Below the pieces are notes generated by a model. It ran no database searches and had not been told where the DNA came from. It worked only from the letters and a program-made list of their open reading frames with translations. From Marine Group II euryarchaeote MED-G38 (GTDB lineage: Archaea; Thermoplasmatota; Poseidoniia; Poseidoniales; Thalassarchaeaceae), in the NCBI GenBank assembly GCA_002457145.1, contig NTJP01000005.1, forward strand, positions 43,255 through 107,254: a DNA stretch of 64,000 bases, written 5' to 3'. The position numbers and the translations under genes were made by a program. Below, one piece after another: positions 60,959 through 64,000 of this stretch (position 1 is its first letter; each line of letters starts with the position of its first letter).

Positions 60959-61345
60959 CTAATTTTCATAATCTGTAACACGAATTCCTAAATTAGTTAT
61001 CTTTGACTTTCTTTTAGATAATATGCTCATCTTATCGTGAAATTCCTTTTCTAAATCAATTTCAAGTGCTAATGCATGACCCATTATTAAAATTAAAAGA
61101 TCTGCTAATTCTTCAGAAATATTGTTTTTTGGTTTACCCTTTGTAATTGCTGCCGAGAACTCTCCTAACTCTTCAACAGTTAATGCGATTCTATAACCCA
61201 TATCATGACCTTTATGTTCAGATTTTGAAAATTCATGTTTATTATGAAAAATTGCTACTCTCCCCATCATAGATGTCCAAAGTCCATCTGGTAAATCTAA
61301 CTCTTCTTCCGGCAACCAATCTTCGACACTCAAAAGCCTATCCAT
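60959..61345 (-). CDS. MazG-like nucleotide pyrophosphohydrolase
   Basis: All-alpha NTP pyrophosphohydrolase of the MazG/dUTPase-like group. The metal-binding pairs are EELGEFSAA and EELADLLI (ExxE...ExxD), spaced as usual, with an FHDKMSILSKRKSK tail. At 128 residues it is a single-domain protein. It is convergent with folA and near thyA; control of dUTP or damaged dNTPs is a reasonable inference. Exact substrate unknown. Confidence 0.75.
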   Translation of the reverse strand: MDRLLSVEDWLPEEELDLPDGLWTSMMGRVAIFHNKHEFSKSEHKGHDMGYRIALTVEELGEFSAAITKGKPKNNISEELADLLILIMGHALALEIDLEKEFHDKMSILSKRKSKITNLGIRVTDYEN

Positions 61346-61380
61346 ATATTTCAGACTGCAACCAAGTCAACAAAGTTATC

Positions 61381-62145
61381 TCAGACTTGATAATTAGTAA
61401 TTAAATAATTTATACATTCAAGAATCATTTTTTCCATCGAATTAGAAATACTTTGAACTTCCTCATGATTTATTCTAATTTTGGGTCCTTTGGGATTTTT
61501 TCCAGCTGCCCAATTAGAGGAACAAAGCATTGATACGTGAGGAATAGATAATTCCGATATCAATCTAGATTCAGGACCTAATGTCATATTAACTACTTCT
61601 GCACCCAAAATTTCCAAAGCATTGATCTCTGCAGGACTTTCAAATTGCGGGCCTTTACATTGAGCAACTACCAGCTTCTTTGCCTCACGACCTTGAATTT
61701 CTTTCAATGCCTTAGAAAATATGTCAATGGCATTTATATCAAAAGTTGAGGTTCTATCGGAGTGATACGTAATAATATCATGAAAAGACCAAGCATATTC
61801 TGTGAAATCGATGATATCAGATGCCAAACCAATCTCACCAGGTTTTATCTCTGATGAAATAGAACCAACAGAATTTATACTTATTATGATGTTTGGAGAA
61901 AAACTTGCAACTGCATGTATATTCCCTCTATGTTCTATAGAATGGGGCGGCGTGATGTAATTGTTTATTGAATGGTGGCGATGTAAGAAAGATATATGAA
62001 AATTATTTTTTTTGATAATAGAAAGGGGGACTGTCCCCCAATTAGAATCGCATCTAATATTTATTAAAGGAGAATTTAATGAATCAGAAAATAGGTTTGG
62101 TAGATTAGACATCCCAGTTCCATAAATTACTGATAGGCGTAGCAT
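61381..62145 (-). CDS. purine nucleoside / methylthioadenosine phosphorylase family
   Basis: PNP/MTAP-type phosphorylase in purine or methylthioadenosine salvage. The N-terminus VIYGTGMSNLP, then FLHRHHSINNY near the phosphate-binding RH, SIEHRGNIHAVAS, GPQFESPAEI and VNMTLGPESRL are family features. Length 254 is a bit below the usual MTAP size. The specificity (MTA, inosine or guanosine) cannot be read here. It lies between a MazG-like gene and eS1 on the same strand. Confidence 0.85.
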   Translation of the reverse strand: MLRLSVIYGTGMSNLPNLFSDSLNSPLINIRCDSNWGTVPLSIIKKNNFHISFLHRHHSINNYITPPHSIEHRGNIHAVASFSPNIIISINSVGSISSEIKPGEIGLASDIIDFTEYAWSFHDIITYHSDRTSTFDINAIDIFSKALKEIQGREAKKLVVAQCKGPQFESPAEINALEILGAEVVNMTLGPESRLISELSIPHVSMLCSSNWAAGKNPKGPKIRINHEEVQSISNSMEKMILECINYLITNYQV

Positions 62146-62185
62146 AATAATTAACCGAGACGGTATTGATAAAAGTAATTAGGGG

Positions 62186-63088
62186 TCATTCATTTAACCG
62201 GGCTATTAAATCTGCCTTTTTACCAGAAACAGGTTTTCCTGATTCTTTTAACAATTCTTTCAATTGAGGAACTGTCATCAAAGTGTAATCGATATCATTA
62301 ACCGGTTCTTCTTCTTTTTCTTCTTCTTGTGTTACATTTTCAATATCAGAAGTTGAAACGGCTAACTCTGAAATTTCTGCACCCGCTTCAGCTGCTACCA
62401 AGACATCACTTTCTTGCTCTACTACAGAATGTTTTGATTTTTCTAACTCATGAATTTCATCTAATGTTGGTCCTTCATCAACCAAAACGCCAGATTGTAA
62501 CAATTGTACTCTTCTGAATAGAAGATTTTTTACTGGTTGAATTATTGATACTTCTTCTTTGATAGTATTTTCTAAAGTTCCATCAAACAATGATTTTTGA
62601 ATATCTAGCCATGTTGAACTGGCGCCAACTCTCAATATAACATTTCTAGCAATAGTTCTCATTTGTTGTTTTTGACTAGCTTTAATACGTCCGCGAGAGA
62701 TAATTAATGGCTTAAATCTAATATAGAAACCATCTTTGGAGACTAAATCCACTGTATCGTCAATTTTTCCTCTTTCCCTACGAACTAGTCTTCGTACATG
62801 ATCTTTCATCAAATCGTATCCTATGAACTCTGTGAGTGCATCTTTATTGACAACTTCAATAACATTAAATTTTATTTTCACATGCATTTTTGAAAAATCT
62901 CCATCTAATTCGTTTTGCATTAATTCATAATGACGGCCAATTACCAAATCATCTTCCTCCGCAAGAGTTTCGCCTATCATCTTAAATGACCAAGGGTTTC
63001 TAGGTGCCCTGATAGAATACCAACGTTTAGCTTTCCACTTGTCTTTTTGTTTTCTAGCTGCTGCCCTCGATATTGCTCCTTTTGCCAT
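62186..63088 (-). CDS. rps3ae: ribosomal protein eS1 with C-terminal SAP domain
   Basis: Small-subunit ribosomal protein eS1 (S3Ae). MAKGAISRAAARKQKDKWKA, then FKMIGETLAEEDDLVIGRHYE, SLFDGTLE are typical of the family up to about residue 205. An acidic Glu-rich linker follows, and the last 35 residues form a SAP motif (LMTVPQLKELLKESGKPV, SGKKADLIARL), which usually binds DNA or RNA. This fusion is unusual in ribosomal proteins. The track's upstream start (63127) is replaced by ATG 63088 to match the family. Total 300 residues. Confidence 0.92.
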   Translation of the reverse strand: MAKGAISRAAARKQKDKWKAKRWYSIRAPRNPWSFKMIGETLAEEDDLVIGRHYELMQNELDGDFSKMHVKIKFNVIEVVNKDALTEFIGYDLMKDHVRRLVRRERGKIDDTVDLVSKDGFYIRFKPLIISRGRIKASQKQQMRTIARNVILRVGASSTWLDIQKSLFDGTLENTIKEEVSIIQPVKNLLFRRVQLLQSGVLVDEGPTLDEIHELEKSKHSVVEQESDVLVAAEAGAEISELAVSTSDIENVTQEEEKEEEPVNDIDYTLMTVPQLKELLKESGKPVSGKKADLIARLNE

Positions 63089-63220
63089 AATAAAGACCTC
63101 TGGTGTTGGGGGCTGCCCCAATTGCAAGCCTTGCGAAATGAGTCGAGTATTTGAACAAGTGACATAAATAAGAAATATTATAATGAATTATTTGAAAGAC
63201 TTGGTGGTTTTGGGGAGGTT

Positions 63221-63655
63221 ATGAGTTTACATAGCGCGATATGGAGAGTTCACATAAGTGAAATCGATGATATGTCATTAATTATGAAAGGTATCGAATG
63301 GATTGCAGGAGAAAATTCATCAATAAAAATAGATAAGGGTAAATCAATCCATGGTGCAATTCAAAACACGATTACTGCTAAAGTTGACAATAAGAAAAAT
63401 GCATATGAGTCATTTATGAGACTAGGTAAAGAAGCACTTACTCAAATAATGGAGGATGATATATACAAAAGAATAGATGGAAATAAAAATTTTCATATAA
63501 GGTTAGACATTTCAAGTTTAGTCTCAGAGAAAATATCCATCAATGAAAATAAAGGATATTTAATCGCTAAAGGCGTATTTAAAATTGAATGTTATCCTGG
63601 AAATAATCCTGAAGATATTATCTCGGAATTGATAAGGAAAAATATTGGTGATTGA
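63221..63655 (+). CDS. COG1325-like RNA-binding protein (predicted exosome-related)
   Basis: Resembles the archaeal family once described as a predicted exosome subunit. SAIWRVHISEIDDMSLIMKG and IEWIAGENSSIKIDKGKSI, then FHIRLDISSL and YLIAKGVFKIECYPG, fit the family pattern of a small two-layer RNA-binding domain. Length 144. Start ATG 63221. It overlaps an upstream-extended ferredoxin ORF, whose real start is further on. The biochemical role of the family is not settled. Confidence 0.75.
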   Translation: MSLHSAIWRVHISEIDDMSLIMKGIEWIAGENSSIKIDKGKSIHGAIQNTITAKVDNKKNAYESFMRLGKEALTQIMEDDIYKRIDGNKNFHIRLDISSLVSEKISINENKGYLIAKGVFKIECYPGNNPEDIISELIRKNIGD

Positions 63656-63710
63656 AATAATTAGACAAGTATTCAAATGGATTGAATGCTTCGGAGGTGT
63701 GAGGGAAAGT

Positions 63711-63986
63711 ATGACTCATGTAGTAACAGAGGCCTGTGTAGGGCATAAATATCAAGATTGTGTAGCAGTTTGTCCAGTGGAGGCATTTCGTGAAGCCGAT
63801 ACCTATCTTGTAATAGATCCAGATGAGTGTATTGATTGTGCAGCATGCATCCCCGAATGTCCCGTAGATGCAATATTTGCAGATACGGATTTGCCTGACG
63901 AACAAGAAAGTTGGTTACAAAAGAATGAAGATGAAGCACCTAACTTAGAGATTGCAGAAGGAGATTCTCCGGTTTTAGCAGACTGA
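63711..63986 (+). CDS. fdxA: 7Fe ferredoxin (FdxA type)
   Basis: Small iron-sulfur electron carrier. THVVTEACVGHKYQDC with CVAVCPVEAF supplies the 3Fe-4S cluster ligands and one 4Fe ligand, and CIDCAACIPECPVDAIF the 4Fe-4S cluster. The position often occupied by an extra non-ligand Cys (CxxC) is His. Start ATG 63711 with GGAGGTG upstream; the track extends to GTG 63645. The C-terminal tail is acidic. Length 91. It is the last gene, ending 14 bp before the window end. Confidence 0.92.
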   Translation: MTHVVTEACVGHKYQDCVAVCPVEAFREADTYLVIDPDECIDCAACIPECPVDAIFADTDLPDEQESWLQKNEDEAPNLEIAEGDSPVLAD

Positions 63987-64000
63987 AATAGAGTTATCAA

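Noticed and set aside
1-64000. CRISPR arrays, insertion sequences, prophage or integrase genes
   Set aside because: No spaced direct repeats of CRISPR length, no transposase or integrase motifs and no terminal inverted repeats were seen. The only tandem array is the 11-bp operator-like repeat.

Overview
The window is an AT-rich, gene-dense stretch of archaeal chromosome. The archaeal assignment rests on eukaryote-type ribosomal proteins eS17, eL31, eL39, eS19 and eS1, Kae1, a duplicated-domain tRNA-splicing endonuclease, the KH/beta-CASP termination factor FttA (aCPSF1), a proteasome beta subunit, ZPR1, geranylgeranyl reductase, an archaeal SRP RNA and a tRNA-Pro. These sit beside many bacterial-type genes: TopA, ThyA/DHFR, PntAB, a PlsC-like acyltransferase, MMPL/RND, M6 peptidase, MsrB, FolE-I and class 2 PyrD. 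That mixture, plus small intergenic gaps and TTG/GTG starts, fits the marine planktonic Thermoplasmatota (Candidatus Poseidoniia / marine group II, or the related group III). The clade assignment is inference. No mobile element, phage gene or CRISPR array was seen.

Layout. 0.1-6.1 kb: hutI facing kae1, followed by a + strand run (basic protein, SlyD-like FKBP, methylmalonyl-CoA mutase catalytic subunit, methylmalonyl-CoA epimerase, small unknown). 6.1-9.1 kb: an 11-bp x4 tandem repeat, a small ribbon-helix-helix protein missed by the ORF track, then a preQ0 operon (folE, queE, a queC-msrB fusion, queD). preQ0 feeds archaeosine at tRNA G15. 9.0-11 kb: a minus-strand ribosomal operon (eS19, eL39, eL31, eS17, TrmJ-like methyltransferase); eL39 is also missing from the ORF track. 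11-20 kb: membrane and redox genes, TPR protein, FdhA-like/FdhD, and an A-type Fe-S carrier with a YgfZ/Iba57-like partner. 20-29 kb: serA, valS, RND transporter, EVE protein, SRP RNA, CcmE-like protein, pyrD. 29-36.6 kb: topA, geranylgeranyl reductase, mqnC (futalosine menaquinone pathway), aminopeptidase P.

36.6-48 kb: exported and membrane proteins, a divergent PfkB kinase, endA, an export cluster (Reeler-like protein, a TatC with a Cys-rich tail, M6 peptidase) and the three-gene proton-translocating transhydrogenase pntAA-pntAB-pntB. 48-64 kb: CPBP protease (apparently N-terminally frameshifted), malate dehydrogenase, Nudix, tRNA-Pro, fttA-psmB, ZPR1, trpS, PlsC-like acyltransferase, thyA-folA, MazG-like, MTAP/PNP, eS1 with a SAP tail, a COG1325-like RNA-binding protein and a 7Fe ferredoxin.

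Functionally this reads as an aerobic or facultative heterotroph: histidine catabolism, a methylmalonyl-CoA branch for propionyl units, a menaquinone/quinone-linked chain (MqnC, class 2 PyrD), a proton-motive transhydrogenase, secreted peptidase and amino-acid-related dehydrogenases. The most unusual content is the preQ0 operon: a dedicated RHH gene with a helical-turn-spaced repeat array over its promoter, and a QueC that lost all four zinc-ligand positions and is fused to methionine sulfoxide reductase B. Second is the TatC fused to an HdrA-like Cys-rich domain.
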